Assembly: GCF_009792355.1 (NCBI RefSeq)
Contig: NZ_CP047045.1
Location: forward strand, 186,001 to 250,000
Length of the DNA: 64,000 nt
Reading direction: 5' to 3'
Source of the DNA: Terricaulis silvestris
GTDB lineage: Bacteria > Pseudomonadota > Alphaproteobacteria > Caulobacterales > Aquidulcibacteraceae
The position numbers and the translations under genes are program-made. The stretch's first letter is position 1; each line of letters opens with the position of its first letter. Below the pieces are notes generated by a model. That model was not told the DNA's origin. It was given only the letters and a program-made list of their open reading frames with translations, and did not search any database. Of this stretch, positions 25,324 to 34,600 are shown in pieces.

Positions 25324-27159
25324 CTAGCTAGGCAACGCAGCGGGTGTTTCGTCGCTTGAAGAAGAGCGTGCCCAGACTTCGCAGGCCCATGCGCGCGATG
25401 CGGCGCCCTTACTCTGCGCAATCGCGTGCGCCGAATGGTCGATCCACCCGCCGATCGGCACGCCAAAGCCACTCTTTGGTCGGTCCGTGACGGATACGGG
25501 CAGTGGCGTTGATGGCGCCCTGGCGAGAGCGCGCTTGCCGACCCCGGGCTTGAAGCGTGAAATCACCGGGGCAATTGAACGCAGCAATTCAGAATCGACG
25601 AGAGGTACGCGTATTTCAAGGGAATGAGCCATGCCCGCCCAATCGGCATCTCGCAACAACTGGTTGCGCATGTAATTCGCGCTCTCGAGTGCGGCAACGC
25701 GCGAGATTGGTTCTTTTGGATCTGGATGCATGCTTTGTTTGAGTCGGCGAATTGGTGCGAGTCGGCGTAGGCCGTGGCGCACCAATTCGGGATCGAGAAC
25801 GGTCTTCAAGTCGAAGGGGAGAAAAAGTCCCCTGCGCAACAGATACGCTCCGGAGTATGTGCCGCCATATTCAAGCATTGCGACCGCTTTCGGCGATTGT
25901 TTTGCGACCCCAAGAAATCCCAACAAGGCGCGAGTGGCGATGCCGGCTCCTGGGATCTTGGCCGGCAGCGCAAATAAATTCACCCAGCGTGGAAGGTCGC
26001 GGAAGCTTGGATACCCTGCAAATATTTCGTCACCGCCGAGTCCCGAGAGCGCAACCTTCAAGCCGACCTCTCGAGCAGCTTTGGCGACGAACCAGGTGTT
26101 GATTCCATCGATCGACGGTTGGTCCATCGCCTGAAGGATGGCGGGGAGGTCGCTCTTGAACTCTTGGTGCGACACTACTCGCACAATGTGTTCAGCTTGG
26201 TAGAGTTTTGCAACGTCACGAGCCAACGGCACCTCGTCTTCCGTGCCTCCGCTGAATTCCTCAAACGCCAAAGTGACTGCACGTATCTCGTTCTGCCCGG
26301 CATCGCGCATCAGGCCAAGAAGCGCACCAGAATCGACTCCGGCGGATAGGAAAACTCCAACTTCAACATCCGCCAGCAGGTGTGCCCTCACGCTGTCGAG
26401 TGTCGCGACCGCAATTCGATTTATGGCTTCGCCTGCCGGAGCAGGATTACTCGCCCCCTCCGCTAGCAGTTGGGCGATCGATGTATATGCCTTAGGCTCG
26501 CGTGGCCCCGCCGCGTCGATGTACTGGGTGTGCCCAGCCGGCAGCGCACGGATGTCGCGGTAGAGGGTGAACGGTTCAGGGACGCTGCCCCAGAGGTGAA
26601 ACCCGACAATGCCGGCGGGCTCCGGATCGCGGCTGACCTTGCCGCCGGCGAGCAGTGCCTTTACCTGACTTGCGAAGCGGAAACTCCAACCATCATTCGC
26701 CGTGTAGAGCGGCTTGATGCCATATGGATCTCTCGCGAGGAAAAGGCTGCGCTCGGTCGTATCCCAAATGGCAAACGCGAACATGCCTCGCAAACGATGC
26801 ACCATATCTGCGCCATGGCGTTCGTAGAGGTGAAGAAGTGTCTCGGTGTCAGAGGTTGTCTTGAACCTGACACCCGACGACTCCAGATCAATGCGCAGAT
26901 CTGGGTGGTTATAAATCTCACCGTTGAAGACGATGACGAAGCGACCGTCACTGCTTTCCATCGGCTGAAGCGCGCGCTCGGACAAATCGATGATCGAAAG
27001 CCGCCTGTGGCCGAGGCAAAGTCTTGTATCGTCGCTCCACCATTCTCCCACGCCGTCCGGTCCCCGGGCACGCATGTAGTCGCGCGTTGCGACGAGTTCA
27101 GTCTCGTGCGGAGGTCCCGCGGACCTATTGTAGGCGAAAATGCCATTTATCCCGCACAT
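25324..27159 (-). CDS. asnB: Asparagine synthetase (glutamine-hydrolysing), EPS-associated
   Basis: A 611-aa protein with an intact class II amidotransferase N-terminus MCGINGIFA (Cys2 present), RGPDGVGEWW, HRRLSIIDLS and FNGEIYNH. The synthetase loop is FLSAGVDSGALL. This contrasts with the lasso cyclase at 2379-4259, where Cys2 is lost. AsnB homologues in O-antigen/EPS clusters (WbpS-like) are thought to amidate uronic acids; with the neighbouring UDP-sugar dehydrogenase this is a reasonable role. Plain asparagine synthesis cannot be excluded. A 104-nt gap precedes it. Confidence 0.88.
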   Translation of the reverse strand: MCGINGIFAYNRSAGPPHETELVATRDYMRARGPDGVGEWWSDDTRLCLGHRRLSIIDLSERALQPMESSDGRFVIVFNGEIYNHPDLRIDLESSGVRFKTTSDTETLLHLYERHGADMVHRLRGMFAFAIWDTTERSLFLARDPYGIKPLYTANDGWSFRFASQVKALLAGGKVSRDPEPAGIVGFHLWGSVPEPFTLYRDIRALPAGHTQYIDAAGPREPKAYTSIAQLLAEGASNPAPAGEAINRIAVATLDSVRAHLLADVEVGVFLSAGVDSGALLGLMRDAGQNEIRAVTLAFEEFSGGTEDEVPLARDVAKLYQAEHIVRVVSHQEFKSDLPAILQAMDQPSIDGINTWFVAKAAREVGLKVALSGLGGDEIFAGYPSFRDLPRWVNLFALPAKIPGAGIATRALLGFLGVAKQSPKAVAMLEYGGTYSGAYLLRRGLFLPFDLKTVLDPELVRHGLRRLAPIRRLKQSMHPDPKEPISRVAALESANYMRNQLLRDADWAGMAHSLEIRVPLVDSELLRSIAPVISRFKPGVGKRALARAPSTPLPVSVTDRPKSGFGVPIGGWIDHSAHAIAQSKGAASRAWACEVWARSSSSDETPAALPS

Positions 27160-27263
27160 TTCATCATCCGAACGTTGATGCCGCCGCTCACTAGAGCCTG
27201 CGTATGGACCTGCGCGAAACTACGCCGACTCGCTGTGGTGCGATCAAGTTCGCATATCTTAGT

Positions 27264-28598
27264 TCAGGCCCGAACGACGCGAGCCATGTTCGCGCCCGCT
27301 CGCGCACAGGCGTTACGGGTATCGATCACAAGTTTGGCGACATCGGCTAACAGTTTGTAATCCACACCGTCGTGATCGGTGGCGATCAATGCTGCATCGT
27401 AACTGGCTAGTTGGGCAGGGTCCCACGCGACGGATTTGCGTCCGACGAGAGCAGGATATTCGCGCACCTTCGGTATTTCTGGAGCATGGGGATCGAAGTA
27501 GTCAGTCGAGCACCCGCGCGCTTCGAGCAGATCTATGAGCCGTAGTGCCGGGCTTTCGCGCGTGTCATCGACATTCTTCTTGTATGCGAGACCCAAGATA
27601 AGGACGCGTGCCCCGTTGAGGCCCTTGCTGAACCGAGCGTCCAATGCATCGGACAAGACGCGCACGACGTGCCAGGGCATGTCCGAGTTGATTTGTCCTG
27701 CGAGCTCAATGAAACGCGTATGCTGATTATATTCCCGCGCCTTCCAGGTCAGATAGAACGGATCGATTGGAATGCAGTGACCGCCCAGACCAGGTCCCGG
27801 ATAGAAGGGCATATATCCGAATGGCTTTGTCTTTGCGGCCTCGATCACTTCCCAAATGTCGATACCCATCGCGTCAAAGACCACCTTGAGTTCGTTCACA
27901 AGCGCGATGTTGACTGCTCGAAAGACATTTTCGGTGATCTTGACAGCTTCGGCAGTGGCCGTGGAGCTGACGGGGACCGTTTTTGGAACGACGGTCCCGT
28001 AGAGCTCAAGGGCAATAGCAAGCGAACGTTCGTCGTCGGCGCCAACCACCTTCGGAATACGTGCGGTCGAATGGTCGATGTTTCCGGGATCTTCGCGCTC
28101 GGGAGAATACGCAATGAAGAAGTCGACACCGGCGCGGAGTCCTTTTCTTTCCAGCAGAGGCTTCATGACCTCTAACGTAGTTCCAGGGTAGGTCGTCGAC
28201 TCCAAGATTACGATTTGGTTTGGTCGCAATCGAGATGCGATGGCCTCGGTCGTATCTACCACATACCTGAGGTCAGGCTCATGGTGGCGGGTGAGGGGCG
28301 TTGGAACGCATATTAGCAGCGCGTCCGGCTCGTCCAGCCGTTCAAAGTGAGAAGTAGCCTCGAACCGACCGTGCTTTCGCATTTCGGCAATTCGCTCATT
28401 GCCTATGTGATTTATGTAGCTTCGGCCTTCGTTGAGCGCTGTCGTCTTCTCGTCATCTATATCAAAAGCAAGCACCTTGAAATTCGCGGCGCCGAAGGCG
28501 ACCGCAAGCGGCAGGCCCACGTATCCCATTCCAATGATGCCCACGACGAAGTCGCGACTCTGGATTCGGGAAAGTAAATGATGGTCCATTGTGATCAA
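27264..28598 (-). CDS. wbpA: UDP-N-acetylglucosamine 6-dehydrogenase-like nucleotide-sugar dehydrogenase
   Basis: A 444-aa protein with an NAD-binding GIIGMGYVGLPLAVAF. It has VPTPLTRHHEPDLRYV, ILESTTYPGTT, the YSPEREDPGN segment typical of the WbpA/WecC group, and the catalytic-Cys motif GPGLGGHCIPIDP. It ends with LGLAYKKNVDDTRESPALRLIDLL. Oxidises C6 of a UDP-HexNAc to the uronic acid in two NAD steps. Start at 28598 or three codons later (MDHHLL). First biosynthetic gene of the EPS operon, 97 nt downstream of the nucleotidyltransferase gene. Assignment to UDP-GlcNAc rather than UDP-Glc rests on motif resemblance. Confidence 0.88.
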   Translation of the reverse strand: MITMDHHLLSRIQSRDFVVGIIGMGYVGLPLAVAFGAANFKVLAFDIDDEKTTALNEGRSYINHIGNERIAEMRKHGRFEATSHFERLDEPDALLICVPTPLTRHHEPDLRYVVDTTEAIASRLRPNQIVILESTTYPGTTLEVMKPLLERKGLRAGVDFFIAYSPEREDPGNIDHSTARIPKVVGADDERSLAIALELYGTVVPKTVPVSSTATAEAVKITENVFRAVNIALVNELKVVFDAMGIDIWEVIEAAKTKPFGYMPFYPGPGLGGHCIPIDPFYLTWKAREYNQHTRFIELAGQINSDMPWHVVRVLSDALDARFSKGLNGARVLILGLAYKKNVDDTRESPALRLIDLLEARGCSTDYFDPHAPEIPKVREYPALVGRKSVAWDPAQLASYDAALIATDHDGVDYKLLADVAKLVIDTRNACARAGANMARVVRA

Positions 28599-28695
28599 TG
28601 CTCAGCTTTCGGCGCTACGGGTATGACTCTGGTTGATACAGACCTGCAGGCTATTCGACACGGAACGGTTGGCGTCGCGCCCCGTGCTGACGCCG

Positions 28696-29694
28696 TCATG
28701 CGGATGTCCGCACGCCAACGACCCGAGTTCGGGAAGGTAGATGGCGCCACCTGACAATGCGACCGAGCCAACGCAAGGGCACGTTTATCATAGGATCAGT
28801 ATATTGAAGCCTGATGCGAAAATACTGTGCCTTGATCCACATGCGCGAACCGACGTGATTTGGTGTCTCAGCTGCTGCAATGCGCGTCGCTGCTGCGAGT
28901 TGGATCTCGACAACGTCGAGCAGGAATGGCGTTGGGCAGGCGGTCGCAAGGAACGACCAATCAATTCTTGCCGCGGCCCTTGTTAGCTTGGCGATATCGA
29001 TCAAATGGCGCAGGTGGAAATTGCCCATCCAAAAATCGCCGTCGATTATCTGGTCATGCAGGCTTGTGACCAAAATCTGCAATTCTGAACGCGGGAGTTT
29101 TGCTCTAAAATCGCCGACGCTGACCGGTTGGCAGTGGGCATGCAAATTGTCGACTTCCGCAATTCCAACCGGACAGGGCGGCCGGTCATGCAAATCGATA
29201 GAGCCTGCGTCTTGCTCGCGTCCAAGAACTGCGATTGCGTGGTCTTCGTCGGTCTCGTGATCTTCGAGCAGAAGAAACCCAGATCGCATCAAAGCGTCTC
29301 TTGCGCGTCGTCCTTCTGATGGCAACACAAGCAGATCTAGATCCAAGACCATTCGATCGCCGTTAGGCTCAAGGATCGCGCCGTCGCATGCGCACCACGT
29401 AGCACAACCTTTTAAAAGAACCGGCTCAATCCCAACCGCGTTGAGCGCCGCCAGCGCATCCTTCAAGGTCCCGAACAGACTGACGTTGCGCTTGAGGTTT
29501 CTCCTGTACACTTCAGCGAGAAACGTTCTCACCTCCTCTGGAAGCTCTTGCTTCGACGTCGCCAGGAGTGGGTAGAGTTCTGACGTGATCAAGGCGTCGT
29601 TGGCCATTGACAAGATTGCGGTCCAGTCGGCGTTCGAAGGAACTTGACCACGAAGGCACGTTGAAAGCTGCGAGAGCGCTCGCCTTCTATTCAT
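28696..29694 (-). CDS. Nucleotidyltransferase-family protein (stand-alone)
   Basis: A 332-aa protein of the same NTP_transf_5-like family as the N-terminal half of the B2 fusion at 751-2382. It has PVLLKGCATW, D118-x-D120 in MVLDLDLLV and D168 in SIDLHDRPP, the three acids expected of a polymerase-beta-type active site. Its substrate is unknown. It overlaps the PqqD-HprK gene by 8 nt and completes a three-gene set with it and the Tat-signal peptide. Members of this family recur next to HprK-related kinases and PqqD-like proteins. Confidence 0.75.
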   Translation of the reverse strand: MNRRRALSQLSTCLRGQVPSNADWTAILSMANDALITSELYPLLATSKQELPEEVRTFLAEVYRRNLKRNVSLFGTLKDALAALNAVGIEPVLLKGCATWCACDGAILEPNGDRMVLDLDLLVLPSEGRRARDALMRSGFLLLEDHETDEDHAIAVLGREQDAGSIDLHDRPPCPVGIAEVDNLHAHCQPVSVGDFRAKLPRSELQILVTSLHDQIIDGDFWMGNFHLRHLIDIAKLTRAAARIDWSFLATACPTPFLLDVVEIQLAAATRIAAAETPNHVGSRMWIKAQYFRIRLQYTDPMINVPLRWLGRIVRWRHLPSRTRVVGVRTSA

Positions 29695-30823
29695 GCACGA
29701 CTTTTTTTATTAGAGCGACAGCGTCAGCAAGGCCGTCATAGACAAACCGTGCGCACGTGGCGTTGCTGAGGTTGGTGGCCAGCCCTTCGATTGTTTGGGC
29801 ACTGACAGAGTGGCGCGTTGAGTAGCCGCTCTCAAGAAGGACGCGCAGTGCCTGAAGCGGGGTCAAGCGGTCAAGGCGCGCATCGACGCCCTGAGTACGA
29901 TGGAGCAGCAACACCACGTCGATTGGCTGGGGGCCTTCATTGTCCAAATCAACTGGCACGACGTAGCGCGTTCGTTTTCCGTCGTTGCGTTCGTAAATAG
30001 GAAGGTCCTCGAGACCAGTGACGTAGTTACCAAGCAACCGCCAAGCGTCAGACTTCGCGGCAGCGGCGAAAGAAATGCCTGAAGCAGTTCCATCGGCCTC
30101 GATCTGAACGATGTCGTCACCTCCATAGGCAAAACCGCTTGCGGCCAAAGCCAAGGTCAACGTGGTCTTTCCAGCGCCGGGCGCGCCGCTTAGCAACACG
30201 CGCTTGCCTTTGAGCGAGACCAGTGCCGCGTGGGCCAAGAAGCCTCCGTGGACAGAGGCGCAATAGGCTTCGGTAAGCAGCGCCTTCAAGCGGGGTATTG
30301 TTTGAGTCCGTGGCGCCATCCCCACCGGCGCATCACCAACGAAGAGGTAATCAGTGCCTTTGCGTCCGACGATGCCAATCCGCTCGTGAGGCGTCGCGTT
30401 GTCGTGCGCAAAGTGTCCAAACGCCGCTTCGGCAGATTGCAGATCAGCATCGCCGACGAAGCAGAGCTCGGCTGCAAGCGGTCCTATTCGCAGAGCTATC
30501 GAGGTCGGACACGAGTCGGAGTACTCGGCCATGATCTCTTGGGGGACAAGGTGACCAAGGCGCAGCCATTGGTCCAAGAGAGGCGTTACGATTGCCTCCG
30601 CATCTCGTCGCGATGCGCCGATACCTTCAAGGCGCTGGACCGCGGACTTCAGGTCAAAACCGGCAGCAAGTTCGTCCCAGATAAGTCGTGCGGTGCTGTT
30701 GAGTTCGAATAAGGCTTGGGTGCGCTCACAGAATAACGCCGTGCTCGATCCAACGGGCACGGCGCGCAATCTAGGCGACCTTGTAAACCTCCAGCTAAGC
30801 GGAAGGTCCGACTGGTCCATCAA
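29687..30823 (-). CDS. PqqD-like domain fused to HprK-related kinase
   Basis: A 378-aa protein. Residues about 10-95 look like a PqqD domain: VPVGSSTALFCERTQALFELNSTARLIWDEL, then SAVQRLEGIGASRRDAEAIVTPLLDQWLRLGHLV. Residues about 185-330 are HprK-like: GGFLAHAALVSLKGKRVLLSGAPGAGKTT (P-loop 213-221) and FAYGGDDIVQIEADG. It resembles the HPr-rel-A type kinases known beside PqqD-like chaperones; here the two are one polypeptide. The adjacent gene 26 nt upstream encodes a small exported peptide that is the natural candidate substrate. No phosphate acceptor is proven. Confidence 0.78.
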   Translation of the reverse strand: MMDQSDLPLSWRFTRSPRLRAVPVGSSTALFCERTQALFELNSTARLIWDELAAGFDLKSAVQRLEGIGASRRDAEAIVTPLLDQWLRLGHLVPQEIMAEYSDSCPTSIALRIGPLAAELCFVGDADLQSAEAAFGHFAHDNATPHERIGIVGRKGTDYLFVGDAPVGMAPRTQTIPRLKALLTEAYCASVHGGFLAHAALVSLKGKRVLLSGAPGAGKTTLTLALAASGFAYGGDDIVQIEADGTASGISFAAAAKSDAWRLLGNYVTGLEDLPIYERNDGKRTRYVVPVDLDNEGPQPIDVVLLLHRTQGVDARLDRLTPLQALRVLLESGYSTRHSVSAQTIEGLATNLSNATCARFVYDGLADAVALIKKVVHE

Positions 30824-30849
30824 TACTCACAACAACGAAAATCGCCGAC

Positions 30850-31098
30850 CTAACCCATGTTCTCCATGGTGTTATCCATGTTGTTATCGCCGGAATTACC
30901 CGGATCGCATTCGTTGCCATTTTCGTCGAATTCTGGGCCGTTGCCGTTGCCGGAGTTGCAGCTGCCGCCGCCACCGGATTGGGCGATCGCAGGCGAACTC
31001 AACGTCGTGGACAGTAGGAAAGTCATGGCGGGCGGCACAATTATCGCAAATTTGCCGGCGGTCTTTAGAAACTCACGACGGTCTTCAGGTTCCACCAT
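30850..31098 (-). CDS. Small Tat-signal Gly/Asn-rich peptide, candidate modified peptide
   Basis: An 82-aa protein with an RR signal: DRREFLKT (R7-R8), a hydrophobic stretch FAIIVPPAMTFLLSTTLSS and an A-x-A site in SSPAIAQ. Cleavage after A39 leaves a mature chain of about 43 residues that starts QSGGGGSC. It holds two Cys (C47, C64) and is rich in Gly, Asn and acidic residues, ending in NNMDNTMENMG. The ATG has a good ribosome site (AAGGGG). Tat export implies folding or modification in the cytoplasm first. It lies directly upstream of the PqqD-HprK and nucleotidyltransferase genes on the same strand. Function unknown; a substrate of those enzymes is an inference. Confidence 0.7.
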   Translation of the reverse strand: MVEPEDRREFLKTAGKFAIIVPPAMTFLLSTTLSSPAIAQSGGGGSCNSGNGNGPEFDENGNECDPGNSGDNNMDNTMENMG

Positions 31099-31149
31099 AA
31101 CGCCACCCCTTAGAAGATCTCTAGATTACGTACGCAGTTACAACTGTTA

Positions 31150-31179
31150 ATTATAACCAGCCAGAAAGGAAGACTGCAA
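31150..31179 (-). promoter_or_regulatory. Candidate promoter for the Tat-peptide/EPS minus-strand operon
   Basis: Read on the minus strand, TTGCAG (31179-31174) and TATAAT (31155-31150) are 18 nt apart, about 52 nt before the ATG at 31098. The -10 is a perfect consensus; the -35 is weak. It is the best promoter-like site at the head of the minus-strand array, which then has no gap over 110 nt down to 9584. Motif-based only. Confidence 0.45.
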
Positions 31180-31659
31180 ACCAAAAAATCCCTTTTAGCG
31201 AGAGGGATTGCGCCTTTTCCGACACGCTACCGCACGCCGGGTGCGCTAACTCGCCCCCAGGTTGTGTGGATCGCAGTCTGTTGCGTCCTAATCCAGCCAG
31301 ATTGCTTCTAAGCAAGAGTACTCAGCGCAGCAACCTAGGGAGGTGTGTTTGGGGTGTGCGACGCGGCCTATCCCAAGTCGCGTCGAACTGAGGTCGGTTG
31401 GCGTCGGATGGAGCTGCAACCTCGCTAACGGATGTTGAGGTTGGCGCTCGCGCGATCGGCGAGATCTCGATCGACCTCACCCAGCGGACAATCTCGGGCG
31501 TCGTGACTGCAAGCAAGCGCCGATCCTTCCGACTATGGTGGACCTATATCGCGTTCGTTGCGCCATACGAATTGCGTGATGACATCGCAAAAACAGACGA
31601 GCATTGACTCGGCTGTCTCAGCTTTTCAAGCTGCAGAGGGTTTCGGGCAGGGGTAGCGC
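31180..31659. other. Intergenic region between divergent units
   Basis: This 480-nt stretch separates the Tat-peptide gene from the fused MFS/spermidine-synthase-like gene. I see no convincing coding sequence, RNA gene or strong repeat. Short open frames (for example 31398-31607 on the + strand) lack a ribosome site and recognisable composition. It probably holds regulatory sites for both directions. Confidence 0.5.
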
Positions 31660-34600
31660 GTGAGCGGCGCCAAGGCATCACTCGCGCGGCACAGTGCGCC
31701 TTCGAACACGATGTTCGCACTCGTCGCCCTTTGCTTCACGCTGAGTGGCGCGTCTGCGCTCATCTTCCAAGTCGCGTGGGCAAGGCAGTTCGCGGTTGTG
31801 CTCGGCACTTCGGAACTGGCAATCGCGGCAGTGCTTGCCGCCTTTATGGGTGGATTGGCGCTCGGTGCGTTCGCTGCCGGACATTTCGAGCGGAGAGTAC
31901 GCAGACCATTACATGTTTACGCCGCGCTCGAATTCGGGATCGCGATTTTTGCTGTCGTTTTTGTGCCTGGCCTGATTTGGCTATTGAATGCCGGCGTTAT
32001 TGTATTGCTTGGCAATCAGACAGCGCCCCCCAACGGCGTTGACACTCAAGCAGCAATCACTTTTTTTATTGGCGCGCTTTTGATCATTGGCGCGCCGGCG
32101 GCGCTGATGGGGGCGACGTTGCCCATTCTTTTGCGCTTTTCGGTGCTGGAGGATCGTCACGTCGGAGTTCGGACCGGCGTGCTCTATGCGCTGAATACGC
32201 TTGGTGCGGTCGTCGGTGCGCTTGCAAGCGCTTTCGTGCTTTTGCCCCTCCTTGGCGTCTCGCGGTCAACGTGGTTTGCCGCCGGTCTGAATTTGGTCGC
32301 AGGCGTCGTTGCGCTCACTTTGGCGAACGCGTGGCGTAAAGAGCGTGATAAGACAAACGACGGCTTAGCTACGGGGGCAGCCGCGGACACCTCGTTCAGA
32401 GTGTATGCGCTGCTGTTGGTGATGCTGGGTTCGGGTGTTGTCTCTTTCCTGCATGAAGTGCTGTGGACAAGGCTGTTGTCGCACGTCATGGGCGGCAGCA
32501 TTCGATCGTTTGGCGTAATGCTGGCGACGTTCCTCGCTGGCATCGCAATCGGCGGCTTGTGCGGAGGATTGCTGGCGCGTCGACGAGAGTCTGCAATATT
32601 GGCCTTGACCATTGCGCAACTCGCAGTCGCGGTGTGCGCCATTCTTGCATGGCGGACAATTGCTGGCTCGCTCCCCGATATGACGTCGGAGGCGTCGCGA
32701 CTTCGATATTGTTTCAAGGTCATGTTTCCGCTCGCGCTTGCGATCGGAGTTACGTTTCCTCTCGCCGTTCGCGCCGTGACTGGCGCGCCCGAGGAGACCG
32801 CTCAACGCAGCGCGCAGGTGTATTCCTGGAATACTATCGGTTGCGTTATCGGCGCGACGCTCGGCGCCTTCGTCATTATTCCAGCCGTTCGCTATGAAGG
32901 CGCCATTCAATTGGCGGTGTTTGGCAGTTCTGTTCTGGCGGCCGTTGGAGCGCTATTTGTCTTCTCGAACCGTCGCATAACGGCAAGCGCGCTCATGGCC
33001 GGCGCGCTGGCGTTGTGCCTGTGGTTTCGACCCCCGCCGCCAACTGAGCTGGTCTCGATTTCTCCTCTCATCGGTTCGAGCGGAGGTGGCGTGGTCTTTT
33101 ATGGGGTGGGGCGCAGTGCAGATGTTTTGCTGCTTGAGCGGGATGACGGGTATTACCTTCGCACAAACGGTTTGCCCGAAGCGTTCATCGATCGTCCCGG
33201 CGCGCCGCCCTATCACCTTGGTGAAACATGGATGGCGCCGTTGGCCGCGTTAGCGCGACCGCAGGCGCGGTCGTTGCTAATTGTCGGGCTGGGTAGCGGG
33301 CGCACGGTGATGTACGCGCCCGGTTCCATTACGTCGATCGACATCATTGAATTGGAGCCGCAGGTTATTGCCGCCAATCGGTTTGCATCTGCGCGACGAG
33401 CCTTCGACCCACTTTCCGACCCAAGGATATCACTCATTGAAAACGATGCGCGCGGCGCTCTCTCGCTGACATCAAGACAGTATGATGTGATCATCTCCCA
33501 GCCATCGCATCCGTGGACCGCGGGCGCATCGCACCTCTACACCCGAGAATTTCTCGACCTTGCAAAGGCCCACCTCACGCGGGATGGGGTCTTCGTGCAA
33601 TGGATCGGGACCGACTATCTGGATGAAACTCTACTGCGCGCGATTGTAGCGACTGCCAGCTCGGTGTTCGCGCACGTGAGGGTCTATCGGCCGTCGGAGC
33701 GCACAATTCTGCTGATGGGATCGCAAGCTTCGATCGATCCAGAGGCTGGGTGGACCGCCACGACCAGCTCGTCGGCATTTCGTGCGGCAGGAATGCTTGC
33801 ACGCGAGGATGTCGCCAGCGCCCTGGTGCTGGACTCAAATGCGGCGAGAGCATTTGCCGCCGGTCAACGACCCGTCACCGATGACCACAATCTCTTCGCC
33901 ACCAGTGATGTGCTGGAGCGCGGCGAGCCGCTGACAGCAAGCACTGCCGGTGCTATTTTATTGCCCCAAAACGTTTTGCCGAGATTGGTGGGCGCCTATC
34001 GGGCGAGAGGCGAGCCGTTGGCGACAAACTACATAGTGCAGCGCCTTTTGAACCTTAACTCGCACGACCGAAGTGTGGGCGACCTGGCGACGTTGCTTGC
34101 CGCTGAAGCGACCCCGGATCAGGGGATTTGGATACGGGCAGCTGTGGCGAGGTCAGCGCGATCGGAGAGCGCCGATGGCCTCTTGTCGCAAGGGTTGAGA
34201 CAAACTCCCACTAGCGATCTGTTGCGGTTCGAGACCATGAGACCGGCGTTGAACGCAGCATCGATCCCGACCGGGACATCGCTATTGTCATCAGAACCGC
34301 GCGCGGTTGTGAACGCCGTGCATCTTGCCAACAGCGGTGATTGGGACGGCGTCGCGTCCCTGGAATCGACGCTCTCGGGGGTTGCTGCAACGGCTCCTTG
34401 GGCCTCGACGGCGGCTCGTGTGCGGGCTGAATGGCGCATCCGGATGTTAAATGAAACAAATAGTGCGGCCCTCAGCGCTGAGGCGATCGAGATTATTGAC
34501 GTTGCAAATACGGCCCACCCCACAATCGAGTTGTTGTGGTTGCGGATGCAGGTGGGCGAGCGGTCGGGGCGACACGATGTAGAGCTTGAGACCGGCCTCG

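Noticed and set aside
26470-27360. 296-aa + strand open frame opposite asnB
   Set aside because: Shadow of the AsnB N-terminal domain, without a ribosome site.
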